Positions 63,030 through 64,000 of a stretch of 64,000 nt of DNA are shown here, piece after piece (position 1 is the stretch's first letter; the number at the start of each line of letters is the position of its first letter). Origin of the DNA: Bacillus oleivorans (GTDB taxonomy: Bacteria > Bacillota > Bacilli > Bacillales > JC228); assembly GCF_900207585.1 (NCBI RefSeq), contig NZ_OAOP01000001.1, positions 558,001-622,000 of the forward strand. Direction: 5' to 3'. The notes under the pieces were generated by a model. It worked only from the letters and a program-made list of their open reading frames with translations, did not search any database and had not been told where the DNA came from. A program made the position numbers and the translations under genes.

Positions 63030-64000
63030 ATGACAATTCCAATATCACAAATTATTTTGCATAAACTTCGTATGAATTTAAAAAGCCCGTTTTCAACTAG
63101 TTTTGGCACCTTTCAGGAAAAGGATTTTTTTATCGTAGAAATGATTGACCAGGATGGCAACCAGGGTTTTGGTGAATCAGTCGCCTTTTCAAGCCCTTGG
63201 TACAGTGAAGAAACGGTGGGAACCAATCAGCATGTGATCGAGGATTTTTTAATTCCATTATTACAAAAGCATCCGGTATCTCATCCGGATGAAGTGACTA
63301 AAGTTTTCGCACCGATTCGCCGAAACAATATGGCGAAAGCTGCATTAGAAGGGGCGGTTTGGGATATATATGCGAAACGAAACGAGACGACACTGGCCAA
63401 AGCATTAGGCGGTGAGAAAAAAGAGATAGAAGTTGGGATCAGCATTGGCATTCAGCCTTCTGTAAAAGATCTGCTTAACACGATTGAGTGGGCGGCAGAA
63501 GAAGGATACAAGCGGATGAAAATTAAAATTAAGCCAGGCTGGGACGTTGATGTTTTACGTGAAGTAAGAAAGCACTTCCCGACTCTCCCAATAATGGCAG
63601 ATGCGAATTCCGCTTATACATTGAAGGATATTGACCATTTAAAACAATTGGACGAGCTTGAGTTAATGATGATTGAACAGCCGCTTGAGCATGATGATAT
63701 CGTAGACCATGCATTATTACAAAAAGAACTTGAAACGCCAGTCTGCCTGGATGAAAGTATTCACTCGTTTGACGATGCACGCAAGGCAGTCGAACTGGGA
63801 AGCTGTAAAATCATCAATATCAAAATTGGACGAGTTGGCGGGTTAACCGAGTCAAAAAGGATTCATGATTATTGTAAAGCTAACAACATTGCCGTCTGGT
63901 GCGGCGGAATGCTAGAAGCAGGTGTTGGCAGAGCTCATAATATTGCCCTTACAACGCTAGATCAATTTATTCTGCCTGGTGATACGGCAGGCTCCTCTCG
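63030..64000 (+). CDS. o-Succinylbenzoate synthase/N-succinylamino acid racemase (enolase superfamily), 3' end off the window
   Basis: About 323 residues of a ~370-residue MenC-family enzyme are visible. The barrel has the general-base Lys pair in [10 protein letters not shown], metal ligands Asp in MADANSAY, Glu in [11 protein letters not shown] and Asp in CLDESIHS, and the opposite Lys in [15 protein letters not shown] and NSAR activities share this family. With the M20 and GNAT genes directly upstream and no men genes in view, NSAR (racemising N-succinyl-D- to L-amino acids) is the likely role. GGAGGAG precedes ATG 63030. Confidence 0.9.
   Translation, partial: MTIPISQIILHKLRMNLKSPFSTSFGTFQEKDFFIVEMIDQDGNQGFGESVAFSSPWYSEETVGTNQHVIEDFLIPLLQKHPVSHPDEVTKVFAPIRRNNMAKAALEGAVWDIYAKRNETTLAKALGGEKKEIEVGISIGIQPSVKDLLNTIEWAAEEGYKRMKIKIKPGWDVDVLREVRKHFPTLPIMADANSAYTLKDIDHLKQLDELELMMIEQPLEHDDIVDHALLQKELETPVCLDESIHSFDDARKAVELGSCKIINIKIGRVGGLTESKRIHDYCKANNIAVWCGGMLEAGVGRAHNIALTTLDQFILPGDTAGSS

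Overview
The window looks like a chromosomal segment of a spore-forming Bacillaceae (Bacillus/Neobacillus/Mesobacillus-like). It is moderately AT-rich and has strong Shine-Dalgarno sites and many TTG/GTG starts. It has Bacillus-type neighbourhoods (purT, ywnA-ywnB, clsA with ywnF, gtaB with a UDP-glucose dehydrogenase, pgcA, Mn-type pyrophosphatase, YitT), a perfect cre site, PurBox-like sites and SLH-anchored proteins. I saw no rRNA, tRNA, prophage, intact insertion sequence or CRISPR array.

Layout: 1-2.8 kb holds a leftward operon of a PilB/GspE-like ATPase and a response regulator behind a cyclic-di-GMP-I riboswitch. 3.2-5.4 kb holds an FMN hydroxyacid oxidase, a gene scrap and an AT-rich islet with two small leftward genes. 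5.7-12.6 kb holds a frameshifted SLH nucleotidase, a YitT protein, a broken aldo/keto reductase, purT and a DegU-like regulator behind a second cyclic-di-GMP-I riboswitch. 13-20 kb holds oligopeptide transporter 1 (order B-C-D-F-A) and an LD-carboxypeptidase. 20-22.4 kb makes UDP-glucose and UDP-glucuronate. 22.6-26.8 kb is an ascorbate-type PTS locus damaged by a deletion that joined the EIIC gene to a transaldolase gene. 27-31.4 kb holds YwnF, cardiolipin synthase, a pRiA4b ORF-3 protein, a histidine phosphatase and an EcsC protein. 32.2-40.8 kb is a seven-gene catabolic cluster: ROK regulator, iron/phosphosugar-type ABC importer, creatininase-family amidase, ArgH-like lyase and BadF/NAGK-type kinase. 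41-45.5 kb holds ywnA-ywnB, phosphoglucomutase and pyrophosphatase. 46-51.4 kb holds an HD-GYP-like protein, an SLH glycoside hydrolase 18 with a lipoprotein, and a NERD protein. 52-64 kb holds a C26 amidohydrolase, an M19 dipeptidase, oligopeptide transporter 2 (A-B-C-D-F), an RpiR regulator, and M20, GNAT and NSAR/OSBS genes.

How the genes work together: the right end matches the known N-succinylamino-acid racemase route, in which D-amino acids are succinylated (GNAT), racemised (NSAR) and desuccinylated (M20). It lies beside a peptide importer and peptidases, which suggests scavenging of peptides rich in D-residues such as cell-wall fragments. The first Opp operon with its LD-carboxypeptidase points the same way. 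A cyclic-di-GMP theme appears in two riboswitches and an HD-GYP-like protein. The ROK-ABC-creatininase-lyase-kinase cluster looks like an uncharacterised route for a conjugated sugar or amino acid.

The spaces between genes are rich in repeats: a GGGACGGTTCT element (REP-like, often in inverted pairs), a second element placed just after stop codons, and three unrelated families of 20-21-bp tandem repeats. These arrays are the least explained structure in the window.
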